Below, in pieces: positions 47,988 to 60,701 of a DNA stretch of 64,000 nucleotides. A program made the position numbers and the translations under genes. Numbering within the stretch: the first letter of the stretch is position 1; the number at the start of each line of letters is the position of its first letter. Source of the DNA: Jaapia argillacea MUCL 33604. Lineage: Eukaryota; Basidiomycota; Agaricomycetes; Jaapiales; Jaapiaceae. The stretch covers positions 148,969-212,968 of the forward strand of contig KL197735.1 of the NCBI GenBank assembly GCA_000697665.1, read 5' to 3'. The notes under the pieces are model-generated. The model was given only the letters and a program-made list of their open reading frames with translations. It made no database searches and was not told where the DNA came from.

Positions 47988-50900
47988 ATGAGCGGTTCAT
48001 CTTCGCAACACGGGACACCCTCGATAGGCCCATACCCTATTGCCGAGCCTGTGTCGGTGTCATCCCTCGACAACTCGGTGTCTGCAAACACTTTGAAAGA
48101 TGACCTAGAGTGTGTCGCCTCTCTGCAAGATTATGCAGATTTCATCCCCTATCGATTATTGTTTCTGTGGGAGGTGGTGGAAGGTCTTCATACTGGACTC
48201 GATATTCGACGCAGAACAGAACTTTGGTTATCCTTAATTGAAGGGGGTGAAGAAGACGATGTCTGGCTGTGGGTAGATGGGGACGAGGCGTGGGCACAGC
48301 AGAATTATCAGCCTGAATCTTCCGCTCTACAAGGCCTGACGCCTCGCGCTTTGCAAGATGCTTTAACTGCCTTGCAGAGGCGTCTCACCCGTGGGTCACC
48401 TGTGGGTCAAGACACTTCCTCGGAGGCCTTGTCGTACGTTCAACGGGTGCGTTCTGTCGGTAACCCTAGCAGCCGCTTTTTGGCTATCGCGTGGCTCGTT
48501 TCCACATCACGGGATTCTAGCAATCTCAGCCTTTCGCAAGGATATGGACCTGCTCGAACTTTCAATCTTGTATTTCTTGTTACTGTTTGGGTTCGCAGAA
48601 CTCGGGGACTCCCTGATGGGCTTCCTTCTTCATCGCACGATGTCTACGATTCGTTCGACAGGACCATCAGGGATTCAGGCCATCCATGCTACACGTTAAT
48701 GCTTCGGAACGTTGCCTCGGAAGACTGCAGGCTGTGGCTACGCTTCTTGCTTTGGCTTTACGACAAGTCAGAGTTGGGAATTATATGCTTCTACCAAGCC
48801 GAATGTCCTGCTCGGTGAGAGAAACCATCCCCACGAATTAACTCAGTTGACTCTTGTGGCAGATTCCTACCAGCGACGTCTTGGCTTTTCTACCCAGAAG
48901 ATCGCCGGCAACAACCACTTGTACTCATAAAGTCCCAGAGACCAAAGGATAATCTAGGAATGGAGCATCCCAAACTCCTTCACGCAATCGTATGGCTAAC
49001 TGCGACTCGTCATGGATCGGTCGCCCTGTCTGATCAGAAATTAGAGGAAATCCATGCCTCGATTGCTAGGCTGTCGAGGCAGATGTGGGATAAGTCTGAA
49101 GCGGAGTTGAGTGAAAGGGTACAGGCCGGCAAGCCCAATCTTATCTTTCTCGCATGGATGAACGTATATCCACGAGAGTGGCGATTGCAATTGGGCGGCG
49201 GCCTCACGTCCTTGAACTGGCGGCAGTTTGAGGAGGTTCGAGTGGCAGCTGCCAACAATCCCCCTCATTATCCTCCCACAAATAGCATCATGGCTTTAGG
49301 TGCTATTTTGTGGCTTACCGTTCGGGCCGTTCAAAACGTGGGGAACTCAAAGTCTACTCTGAAAGATATTCAATCCGCATGGTTCGCGTGGTTTTCCGCC
49401 GTCCATCGATATATTCAGCCATTTACCAACCTCCCAGACGTTCCAGAAAGTCCCTCCATCCTTCGCTTCCATGCTCAGTTGGCACGATCCTCCCACACGT
49501 GTTACCTACAGTTGAGTAGGTTCGAGCAAAGTTTATATGCCGCCGTGACGTCTTTCCTCGAGAAAGGCCAAGATATCATATTTGTCGGAGTGGGCGACCA
49601 GATTTCGTGGGGAGATCAGGAAGCTATTCGTGGTGAGGGTTGCGAAGAATGCAAGATGATGCGGTCGCGACTGAGGGACCCTTTATCCTCTATCACCGGA
49701 GTGCCAATGCCAATCTCATCAGTGACCAGTCTCGGTGTCGTGGCCTCTTCGATCTCTCCAACTCCTCGTCCCCCTCTCGATGTCAGCCCCAAGCCACCAG
49801 CGGTAAGACATCTTATTCGTCATTGTCCTATTTATCAATGACTTTCGATGATTGAATCCTCCTGTTCCTCAATTCATCGGCATCACCTCGCAGGAGCCGG
49901 AGATACTTCCCTCCGCTCCGTCACACAACGATCAACTTCATGATTTGACCGATTGTGTAAAAATATTCCCTGGTCCATTGTGTGGTGGGTCGACTTGCGA
50001 TATTTAACATCGGCCAACTGGAGTGGAAGGGACGTGCAACGAAGACCGCGCTGAAACAGCTGAGGGTATTCATGAACTGGTCAGTCACAGAACGAGAGAA
50101 AGCAATGAATGTACGTGGGTTCCCCTGCCTCAACGTCTCATGTGTACAACCCCTTTGGTGCGCTAGTCATTTCGTAGGGAGATGAATATTTGGTCTCGGT
50201 TCAACCATCCCAACATTCTGCCCTTCTACGGCTTCGTCCTAATCGAGCAATCACGGCTCTTCTTGGTGTCTCCTTGGTGCAACAACGGCAACTCCATGGA
50301 ATTTCTCGGACGAAATCCGCATTTCAGTCGACACAAGCTAGTGAGTCCAATTTCGAGCAGAATCTGGAGGTATGCAGCATGGCGTTTTCAACTGTCGCCA
50401 GATTTCTCAGGTAGCAGATGCTCTTGACTACCTGCATTCCGGCCGATCAGGAAAGTCCTACATCCACGGCGATATTAAAGGGGTGAATGGTTTTCTCCAT
50501 GCAGAAGGCATGCAATCGCCGTTGACTTCTTGCATAGGATAATGTCCTCATTTCGGATGACGGCAAGGCCTTGCTGACTGATTTTGGGCTCACGAGGCAC
50601 GTCGAGCAAGTAACCACCGTAGTAACTGCCACACCCTCCCGTATGTCTGCACTTGGACATGTTCGCTTTTCCGCTCCGGAACTTTTCAGAAGTCAGCGAC
50701 CCACAACCCCGAGCGACTGCTTTGCGTTCGGTTGCTTGGTTATCCAGGTTCGTGACAAACTTGATCCTCAGCGGACTACTTTCCGACATCGACCATCTCC
50801 AGGTATACACCGGACATCTGCCATATGATCACCTTGATACCGATCCACTAGTCCTTGGAGCTGTACTCGCGGGCGAGAAGCCTCATCGTCCGACAAGCTC

Positions 50901-51054
50901 GAACGTTATTGCTGCCGGGTTGGATGACGAGTTGTGGCAGTTGGTGGACGAATGTCTTGACAATCAGGCAGCTATGAGGCCGGATATGAGCGAGATACTT
51001 TCCAGATTGAAACAACACCCACGTTTTCAACCGTTTTCCGTCCGTGAGTACTAA
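47988..51054 (+). CDS. TKL-type protein kinase with helical N-terminus, one frame break
   Basis: Exons are 47988-48814, 48863-49802, 49894-50110, 50182 to about 50339, then three more to a stop at 51054. The first 590 residues are helical and Trp-rich with no known domain. The kinase begins KIFPGPLCGGSTCDI, with TKTALKQLRVF holding the lysine. Later come NHPNILPFYGFVL, YIHGDIKG (Gly for Arg in HRD), DNVLISDDGKALLTDFGLTR, FSAPELF and a C-lobe ending RLKQHPRFQPF. In exon 3 the frame stops at 50005 because of one extra base in GATATTTAACATCGGC, inside the Gly-rich loop. Everything after is intact in the shifted frame. It is either an assembly error or a very recent loss. The role is probably in signalling; the substrates are unknown. 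Confidence 0.7.
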
Positions 51055-53652
51055 GAGTACTTAACTCGACGTGTTATTACACCAATTACTGAACTCGCTG
51101 TCTACCTCAAGAATTATATGAACAACCTCAAGAACAATCTTCTCCCTCTTCTCCCCTACCGGGTGCCGACTCCGTGGCAGACCCCGACCTTGCTTGAAGG
51201 CCTCGTCGGGTCCGTTCAGAAGGTCCGTGGGTTGATGTCAATCCTATCAGATCTTTCTCTTGCTAGTCCTCGTAGCCTCACGTCCTTTTTGAATCTGCCA
51301 AGGTACGCCCGAGGGCCTGCTCGTACGAAACCGTCCCTATTGATGACACTCCTTAGTACTTTGCTATTTATTTTGTTACTGTAAATTGTTTCTTGGCATT
51401 GAAAATGCCTGGAAGTGGGAAATTGGCAATGTCAAAGGATATGTCTGTTATAGCGACTCTGCGACGATCAACGGGCGGTAGGAGTGTCACAGCGTGACAT
51501 GTTCCACGTGATCAAGTCGGGTTGGTCACGTTATTCAAGATCTTGCATCGAACACCATCTCCACCCTGAAGGGGAGATCCGACGCCTACATCAAACATGG
51601 ACCCTTCCCCACGAATCGTTCAAGTGTTTCACCCTCGAACAGCAAGGATCGGGATCGAAAAGAAGAAGGCATGGTGGAAACCCCAGAACATGCTCAATAT
51701 CGTGCGCGTGGCACCCGATAGTGCACGGCTTTGTCCTTTGTCTCCTGCAGCCTTGACTGTCGTCCAGAGAATCCCTCGCCGGAGAGTGATCATTTTGGTT
51801 GACAATAACAGATCTAGAGTCAACGGGGAGGGATGTTGCAATTGAACTGAAGGTAAATCTAGTCATTGCGCACAGCTCCGGTCACGGAAGCTCAAGTCAA
51901 AGTATAGTAGGTGGTCGCACTAGTATTGTGTTCCGTGATATCTCTCATTAATGTTCCACAGCTACTTTCGGTGAGCATATCTTACGCTATGCCACTCTGC
52001 TGGGCTTCAACAACTGGAGTGTGATTGGGCGTAGTGGCATTCGCCCACCGAAGTTTGGAGGGGAGGACCTCAGTGGTCCACACGACCACAACACCGTCCG
52101 GAGTGACCAGTTCAGAGAATATTATTGATAATGAGTGAGCAGATTTCACCCGACGCCTTCATCCGCAACTGCGGGTCCTTGGATTCTGGGACGCAGAGGT
52201 TGTAGCTAGGAAGACTCCGTTACCTACGATTCGCCAAGTCGTTCACTCTGCTACAATTATGGGCTATCCCTGGTTCCAGGGGCCCCTAAACTCGGGATAT
52301 CAAACCATGGGCGTTTACAGGTACCGTGCGCGCTACAATGCCTCATTCTTGGACGTTGTCTCGTATCACATCCCCCAATTCGCAGCCAGGCAGGACCCGG
52401 ATGGAACTCCCAGGATGCAATGGACATGCTTGAGTATTTTCCGGTCTTGTATTGTATTCGATTGAGTGAGTTGCGTAGATATTGAACTTACTACCATTGG
52501 CCTGACCATCGCCGCAGTGACAGCAATAGACCGAACGCCAATCGAACCCCCAGCTCAGACCTGCATGGAAGGTTCAGGGAAAGGCCGAGGAGCTTTCCAT
52601 ACTTATAGTCAAGAGAACTGCTATCTCAGGCTGCCCACGATGACCGATCGTCGCCTTGAACACAATGGACAACAGTTAGCCTTGACACCGTCGGGCGCCG
52701 CAGCCCACAACCCACCCATTCACTTCCCTGACAGAATGCCAACGAAGCTCCTTCATCGCGCTTATGCATTGTTCTCATGCCTCTACAGACACCGTGGCGA
52801 CACGCTACCATGGTGAAGGATTACCATATGCATGCCAAGATTAATCATCCTTGTAGGGGGCCGCCCAAGAACCAAGAATTATGCACACTCTTCTCCCCGG
52901 GTTCCGATGACCTCGATGCTGAATCACATTTGTATTTCTTGCTCCCTTCTTGTGCCCGAGAAGTGCGGATTTACAAGGGCGTCTGGAGAGCTCGCCTCGA
53001 TGTTCACGCGTTCGCGGATCTTCTTATCTTCTTTCTTCCCAAGACGACCGTGATATGCAAATCCTTGATTGATTCCATCTTTAGATAACATCATAACAGA
53101 GGACGAATGAGACTATCTAACTACTAAGCTACAATTAACACAGGAGAGGAGATTCATCTTCAGGTATACATTTCAACCGTACACAAATTCACAACGAAGG
53201 GGGAGAGAAAGTCATGAGAAGGAACCCTTCTACAATGGAAGTGGAAACCAAAGTTCGTACGAGTCGTGGCCGAACGTCCGTTAAAATGGGAGGAAGAAAT
53301 GCGTACATACAGTGATCGATGCAGCAATAATAGACAAGACAGGTATATAGTCCGTGCTGCAATTACAGAGAAGCCATATTGCACAACGAGAATATGGGGG
53401 GTGGCGCGGACGAGGACGACAAGATCCCGGGAGTTTAATCATCTCTTCAATTTGAGGTTGGACGGGATAGATGGTGTGAGGTGCAGGGCGGACGGCTGGT
53501 CTGAGGGATGGAAGTGGGGGTGGACAACACGACAAAAGTCTTGCAATCAGCCATCCAAGCTGACAGTCTCCCTCACTCCCGCCACTCGACGCCGAGACGC
53601 TCCCTCAACCCACTACGATCAATCCAATCCAGATAACACCAACGGCGCCTCA
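51055..53652. other. mostly non-coding; one conserved ORF fragment at 51597-51845
   Basis: The plus-strand ORF at 51597-51845 (82 codons) contains WWKPQNMLNIVRVAPDSARL and IPRRRVIILVDNNRS. A fragment at 42.3 kb keeps the second half, so this was a real protein segment, but the family is unknown. Another open stretch at 52259-52465 starts MGYPWFQGPLNSGYQTMGVY and has no recognised domain. From about 53.1 kb the sequence is probably 3' untranslated DNA of the Crz1-type gene. Confidence 0.4.
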
Positions 53653-56149
53653 CTACATGATGATCCCATTCGTCCCATTTGGCCAATTACCCTCCCCTGG
53701 TTCGCTTTTGGGGAAGGGCATGGTGGCGTCGATCTCCCCACCGAGATGGGAGGAAGGGTCGGGAGTGTTCATGTTGTTGGCCAGCTTAGCTCGATGTTTT
53801 TCTTCTTGGAACTCCTGGTGCGCCTTCTGACATTCAGCTCCACCTTCTGAGCGAACTGTGGATCACAAAACGATCAGTGGATCGCCCCGATGAAAAAGGC
53901 AAGTTGAGACGTACGATGTCTATTCAGCGCATCCATCCTAGCAAACTCTTTCCCACATCCCCCACACTTGAACTCCCTCACACCCAAATGTAGCTGCTCA
54001 TGTCGTTTACAATCATGTTGTCTCGCAAAACTCTTCGAACATCCCGGCCACTTGCACTTGAACGGCCGATCATCAGTATGTGATCGTAAATGACCTGTCA
54101 ATCAACGCAAATCATAGGTCAGATCAACGATCCGCCACCATCAATGCCAAGACCGGAGACGTACCTTTCAAGTTGAAGCTCCTCGTAAATGTACTTCCAC
54201 ACCCAGCAACTGGGCACACGAACGCCGCGTCCGTCTTCCTCCTTCTCTCGCTAGCATCCTTAGTAGCATGCGTCGTCACATTTTGCTTCTGAACTGGGCC
54301 CTGCTGTCCCTGCTGTCCCTGACCACCCGCGGGCAAAAGAGGTAATCCTTGGCCTCCAACCAAGTTCATCCCATTCATCCCACCAGTTCCGAAATCAAAC
54401 TGCTCATCATCCAACAACGGCACACCAGGTCCTCTCATCATACCCTTCGCAAACCCACTAACAACACCCACACTCCCATCATCATACTCGTACTCTCCCG
54501 GGTACAGGCCGTTGTTGGGTAACATCCGGGGGGAAGATCTAGGGCTGGGGGTGGGATAGGGACTCCGACTATGGGCGCTCCGACTCCCTGAACTGGCTCT
54601 CCGATGATGACCTCTCGCAGGGCCCATACCCATCCCGCCATCCAACGCAGATGATAGGGGTTGACCAAGACTACCCGCATGGGAAGGATGAAGGAATTGG
54701 CTCGAAGTCGACCCTTGACTCTGAGAATGGGCATGTCGGATGAAGTCTTGATGACTACTAGGAGGGTATGGTAATGATTGACCGCCAAGGGTTGGAGTGC
54801 TTAGGAGGGAGGCACTCCCACGTCCTCGACCGAAATCATCACTGCGAGCCATACGAGTATGGCCCTGCCGGTTCGATCCGTCACTCTTGGCTCTCCTCAA
54901 AGGGCCAGTACCGGCAAGTAAGTCCGGAGAAAGGAAGCCATTCCCTCCAGATGACGACGATGGGGGACCAAAGGTGAAGTTGTGTGTGAGATGGGGAGGG
55001 TGAGGGTAGGGGGGCGACTGCTGGGGTGACATATTGTTCATATTGAGTCCACTATCGTCCAACTCCAAAGCCGACTGGTCGTGATAGTTATTGTGCGAGG
55101 GAGGAGGGAAAATAAAGTCAGGCCTCAATGAGGAAGTATCGGATTTACTTCTGCCTCTCGGTGACGAAGGGATCAAATAGTTGTTGGTATTGTTCATATT
55201 CGAACTGACGTTGGGAGTATTTAGGCCCAAGGAGGAGGGGGCGGTGTTGGGGTTGAACTGAGAGGGCTGTGCGGGGAACGTAAACGATGTCTGTGAGGTG
55301 GCTGTGTTGACTCGAGATGACGGGGCCGTGTCGTAGGCGTGTTGCTGAAAGGGTTGTGAAGCGTCGGGTTGCCATGCATCTGCTAAAGCTGTTAATGAAA
55401 ATGCTGTGTACAGTTACTATTCAGAAGATCGACGTACCTTGAGTCACATAATTTGCGGGTCCGCCGACTGGTGTGGCGGGCTCGACATGCAGCTGGGGAC
55501 CGAGCCCGCCTCTGCTTCCTCCGGTGCCTTCCGGTGCGTTTATTGTTGGCATGTTACTTCCATCATCTGGAATCAACAACTGCGGTGGCGATTGGGGTTT
55601 TTGTGGGGGAGAGTGCTGATCGAAAGAGAGTCGATTAAAGTTGGGAAGGGGTGATTGGCGCTGAGAGACGGATGATGCTCGGCTTCTCGAATCTTCACCG
55701 TAGGAAGATCCTGGTGAGGGATTATCAAAGGAGTGGGGGGAGTTTTCGTCCATCGGAGGGGTGACTGCGACAGATACTTCGCTATCGGCGAGGGTGTTCA
55801 TAAAGTCTGAATTGAACATCAAAAGGCCTCCTGAGTTGGGGGCGTCGTAATCGTTGGGATCGTAGTCGTAACGATTGTCTGGCTCCTCGATAGTGATGCC
55901 GACCTCGCTATCAAAGAGACCTCGAGATGATAGATGGGCGGAATGGGCACCGGCGCTTAAGTCGCTCGGGTCGAAGCTGAGCTCGGAGGGAGCGGAGTAC
56001 GGGGAGTTTTGGTATGATCCGTTGTAGGAAGGAGTATGGGAGAAAGAGCTGCCCTGACCACCGAATTCAAAGGAATCGTACTGGGATTGGTTTGGGGAGT
56101 AATCGAAGGACTCGAGGTCGCCTAAATACGGGGAGACTACGACTTCCAT
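53653..56149 (-). CDS. crz1: Crz1/Prz1-type C2H2 transcription factor (769 aa)
   Basis: Exons are 56149-55438, 55379-54165, 54094-53915 and 53855-53653, total 2310 nt in phase. The open frame extends upstream of 56149 without an ATG. The first 600 residues are Ser/Pro/Asn/Gln-rich and suit multi-site phosphorylation. Three fingers follow: [20 protein letters not shown], then [20 protein letters not shown], then [19 protein letters not shown]. The end [17 protein letters not shown] is typical of Crz1. Known biology: Crz1 is dephosphorylated by calcineurin when cytosolic calcium rises, enters the nucleus and activates stress and cell-wall genes. I did not find a clear PxIxIT docking motif. The upstream gap is 3.7 kb, unusually long. 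Confidence 0.85.
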
Positions 56150-58319
56150 AGTGGCTGATTGTGCTGTATAACAGGGAGTATACAGCGAAGGGGCTGTGCC
56201 TTTAACAAGGGGCTGTGTTTCAGAGGCAGCAGAGAGAGGGTTCGGAGAGGACAAGGCTTATTGCAGGCTTTACTAACTCGGTGCAAGATACATAGCGCCC
56301 ATATTTAAACTCCGATGATCTGGCTCTGGTTCCATTGTTTCCGACTCTCCGTACTTTCAGGACAATCCAGCGGTGGGATACGATATGCGTCGCTTAGCAT
56401 CCTCCACGCTCTCCAACGACAAACATCCTCTAATTCTACCACCCTCGGTCCTTCTCCAGCACCGCCCTTAGCATGGCGGTGTTTTCTACCCTCCGTCTTT
56501 TTGGAGCACACACTGCCAGGCACCAGCCACGTTTTCAGTAAATGCAGATTGCCGATCCAGATCGAAGCTTGGGTCGCTTCCCCCGCCGGCTTCTCCAATC
56601 CTGCCAAACCGGGCACCGTCGACTTACATAACCTGCGCGACCAACGAATTACCTGACAGCATGCTTGGATACGCTGGGAACGCCCAAAATACCGAGTCCA
56701 AGTTCAAAAAAACTCGGAGGGAGGAGCCGGGGATGCCTGAAATACCGTCGTAGATCCTGATTTATGCCAATCTGGGGAGGCGTATTAGCCTTGGGCACAG
56801 CCTGCATCGACGTACCCGAAATGATCGAAGGATGCGGGTGGCTGTGCTTACGTCAGAAGCGGTGCGGATGGACCGACCGGAGACGGCGGAACAAACGCGG
56901 CGTCATGATCCGGTCCTCTGGTCCATCCTCGACCTCGGGGCATACACGATGCATCGACCATTGACAATTACCCTGTCGAAGGTTCCACGATCCTTGCACC
57001 AGCCAATCATCCAGCCTGCCTTGTATTGATAGCAAAATTCATCCGTGGCCTTGGTCGGTTTTATCCATCTCCGTCGTCCTTTCATCTCTCCTGGACCAGT
57101 TAGCACTTGCTCAGGGCCTCCAATGAGATCCGTATTTCAAGACTTTGTCAGCAACATCGTTTTGTGCTTTCTGTGTTGGATCATTCCAGGCGCCCGACAG
57201 ATCGTCTCCAGTCGTCTCCACACCAACAAAATGATCAGTTTCATAATGATAACAACATTTCAAACACCGATCCCTTCTCTCCCTCAATCTCACAATCTCG
57301 TATGATCGCCAGACCGGTCTCCGATGCCTCCAAGCCTTTCGCACAAAACCAGAGGTCTGGTTGGAACAGGTGGAAGGGGATCCGTAGATGTCGCCCCAAT
57401 CTCTTCTCTCGCGATATGTTTATTCCTAGATAAGGCACTCACTCGTCGCCTTTCTCACAAATCAAAGCTGCAATTTGATCGCAGACAACGGATTTTTATT
57501 TCGGATGATCTGCACGACTTGCCAAGCCTCCATCGTCAAGTTGGAGCGGATCCTTACCAAGATCCAACAGATCCCCACTGACCGAGCAACCCATTCACTG
57601 CATCCAATCAACAAGTCCTCCTCCCTCACCTCACGCTATTCGCTCCTTGTTCCCCTCCGACCCTCCCAACCCTTCATCCGGGACTTTGCCCAGTGCCAAA
57701 CTTTCCTCCAGAAAGTCTAAAACAATATCCATTTTCGTCATGTAGACCGAGAACCCGTGCCAGGGACATGCTCCGGGCAATCGGCGGCAGCTTCTTTGTT
57801 TCTTTCATGTATCCTTTCTTTCTCATGTACGCCGTTCCTGCTTCGAAGAAGGTGACGACCATTTATGAGTGATATCGCTGTGGACAAAATCGAGTTCTGG
57901 ATGGCACCTATGCATGGCAGCTTTGAACCTCCTTGCAAGAAATGTTTCGCCGACGAGATAGCTCGAGAAACCTTACTTCCTAGTTACATAGTACTGCAAT
58001 CGCGAAACTTGATCCTGCAGATCATACACATCGATGTACCATCCACACCACATCGCGCTGTCATATCGGAATGATAGACTTCAAGGTTGCCGAGCTGATG
58101 ATGCCCTGACGTCAACCCAACCCTACATACGCGCGACGGACGACGGAACGCCACCACTGCAAATCTACGTTGGCGAATGTCGGGTCGAAACACAAGATCG
58201 TCGTCGCCGAAAGTCGTACGTTCCCCGCTACGACCGAGTTACCCGAAACTCCTCGCGGAGTGTGCAAGCGTGAACGGCCGGATAGACGCGGGGGCGCGGA
58301 TACCTGTGCCGTTCGGTCG
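56150..58319. other. long upstream region of the Crz1-type gene, no supported gene
   Basis: CpG-rich and full of short overlapping ORFs on both strands (up to 113 codons), none with motifs. It probably holds the promoter and leader of the C2H2 gene. Confidence 0.45.
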
Positions 58320-58990
58320 TAACATGCAGTGGCTGTGTTTTGGAGAAAAAAATCCGGGGGAAAAGATACCTGTGCTACAGAGGATCCTGGCTGTGAAGTG
58401 TGCCTTTCAGTCAAGTAACCGTGTCATACATGCAGTGGCTGTGCTTTGGAGAAAAAAATCGAAGGGAAAAGATACCTGTGCTGCAGAGGATCCTGACGGT
58501 GAAGTTCGTAAGTGAGAGGGTGCCTTTCAGTCAAGTAACCGTGTCGTCGCCTAGAAAAATATGGTAAAGGTAACCTGTGCGAGGGTCCTGACGGTGGAGC
58601 TCGTAAGTGAAAGAGTGCCATTCAGTCAGGTAGCCGACAATCATCGCCTAGGGAATTATGGAAAAGAGAAGCGGAGGGAGGATCTTCTGAAAGGCCATCA
58701 CCTAGCACAGATACCATGCGTTGGGAAGTGTGATTTTCGTAAAGATGCCCTGAGCTGTGTCGCCGATGACGGTAGTGGTCAAGCTTGGTTTGCTGGAAAT
58801 TTACGAGTGAAAGGATGCCTTTCAGTCGAGTAGCCGTTCTATCATCGCTAAGAAATGATGGTAGAGAGAACGGCTATAGGGAGGGAAGCCAAAGCCAACG
58901 GCCATCAGTTCCTAAGATCAGACACCCCTGGATTCCGAACAGTAATTTCCGTAAAGGGTTCCTGAGCTGTGTCTCAAAAACGACAATAAG
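58320..58990. repeat. degenerate tandem repeats of about 105-125 bp and longer
   Basis: The words ATGCAGTGGCTGTG, GAGAAAAAAATC, AAAAGATACCTGTGCT, GAGGATCCTG and GTGCCTTTCAGTCAAGTAAC recur in the same order, starting near 58.32 and 58.43 kb. Weaker units follow near 58.56 and 58.68 kb, and traces (CGTAAAG..CCTGAGCTGTGTC) appear near 58.74 and 58.95 kb. No ORF runs across the units. Confidence 0.75.
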
Positions 58991-59854
58991 TAATAAGTAT
59001 GCCAAAGTTGGTGTGGTGGAAGGTTTCGTACCCTCGCCAGGATTCAGCATGGTGATTGGTGATTGATTGACGGAGGTATATATCCCGATAAAGTCGGGGA
59101 GAAGTAGACGGTCGGATGGAGGGGCATGTGAAAGTGTGGGGTAAGGGTGTGGTTAAAATGAGCGCATCATAGATGTTTATCAGTGAAACTGATATCCGAG
59201 TGGGTGCAAGATGCGGAGAGGGTATGGACATGAGGTTGAGGATCCGTACCGGTATGTGTGGTCAGTGGGTGATCAACGGCACATATTTTGTAAACTTACA
59301 GAACGAGGAACATGTGGACCTGTCAACATCCGTCGGCGAACACTGTGAAATAATCCAGAATTGACGAGAGGTCAGGGAAGAACACCTCGAGTTTACAGCG
59401 GATTTCGTTCCAAGGGTCTAGTGGATCAAATGACCAGGGAAATTACAGCCCCTGGTGATTGATAGAGGAAGCGAAATGAAATTCGTAAGTACTCAGGCTT
59501 TAAGTTGTCAGAGATTGAAATGGGACAAATGATGTCGAGTGAAACATGAGGCACAAAGTTTGGCTGATCAGGCAAAGAGCAAACGGAGACCTGAGCATAT
59601 ATTCTTCAAGGAGGGGGGGATAAGGAGCAGGATAGACCTTTGCGGCTGATATGTTATGTGGAGCCGGTCATTCGAGTGTGACTGAGTTGAAGTTGCTCCG
59701 AAGTTTGCACTGGAGTACCGTGGGAACATCGAAACAAAGTCGCCCCATCTGCTGCTTCGCCACCTCTCAGGATCTCAAGGACCATGGGCGCTAAAAGGCT
59801 TGTACTAAGGTGTGGTTGCCACCGCGACCAAGACTGTGCCTCCCAGATACCGCC
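58991..59854. other. intergenic, no supported gene
   Basis: Between the degenerate repeats and the next orphan gene. The short ORFs lack motifs. The last 200 bases probably include the promoter of the gene at 59855. Confidence 0.4.
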
Positions 59855-60632
59855 ATGACCTCTGCGCCTGTCGATCCAAGCTCGCTCTCATTGACAGTAC
59901 CAACCAAAGAAATATCAGCTCTAAATGACGAGTTGAAGTCTCTGGGGCTCGATGTCGATATCGATACCGCCAGTACTTCCACTGCGTCCGATTTGGACGG
60001 ACCGGGACGTACGGTGGGGGGGGTGGATCTCCAGCGCCGGGAAGCGGTTCGAGCAATTGGTAAAGGGCCGCGTCGCAGATCCTTCACATATCGAACAAAA
60101 CGACGATATTCATCACACTGCTGCCCCCTCCGCAGATGTCGGCCCAAGTCTGGGACGGTCATTTACAGTTCCAGCGAACGAAATACTCGACGCCGTGGAA
60201 CATGCTGGTGATCTTGGGCTCGATCTCGAGGTCGGTAGCGCATCGGAAACGACAGCGTCTGATCTACCTGGCGCAGGTCGCACAGTTGGAGGCTGGATCT
60301 CCAAGGCGGGGACAAAGGTTGAGAGTGCGGTGACTAATGTTGCAGAGCGTTTTGGGTCGGGGCCGAACGCCATCATGGATCGTATCCTCACTAGAGCACA
60401 AAAGTTGGAGAAGCGGTATAGGCTGCAGCAAGGGGGACAGATATCCCCCTCTGCTGTGGTCCCATCTTCCTCTTTTCTGAAGTCCCCACGCTCTTTTCTA
60501 TCACTGGTACAAGACCCATCAGTGTGTCAAAGATTCGAGTGTGAGCACATCATCAGCGACGCCCGCATACAAGCGGATTTTCGGCGTTTAGTGACGTTTC
60601 TCAAGTTCGCATCTATCCCTCGCGCACGTTAA
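59855..60632 (+). CDS. orphan protein with an internal repeat, frame split at a G8 run
   Basis: The start codon at 59855 gives MTSAPVDPSSLSLTVPTKE. After about 57 codons the frame shifts at a run of eight G (60013-60020 region). The second frame then continues GWISSAGKRFEQLVKG to a stop at 60632. A repeat inside the protein shows the intended frame: LGLDVDIDTASTSTASDLDG then GPGRTVGG, and later LGLDLEVGSASETTASDLPG then AGRTVGGWISKAG. With seven G the two frames would join. The rest has a short helix (AIMDRILTRAQKLEKRYRLQ). The family is not recognised. It may be the 5' part of the next gene. Confidence 0.5.
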
Positions 60633-60701
60633 CGTTCATGCTTACGAAACTTCACCAGAGATAACAACAACCAAAGTCAATTCCTCGCAACTTACTACAT
60701 C

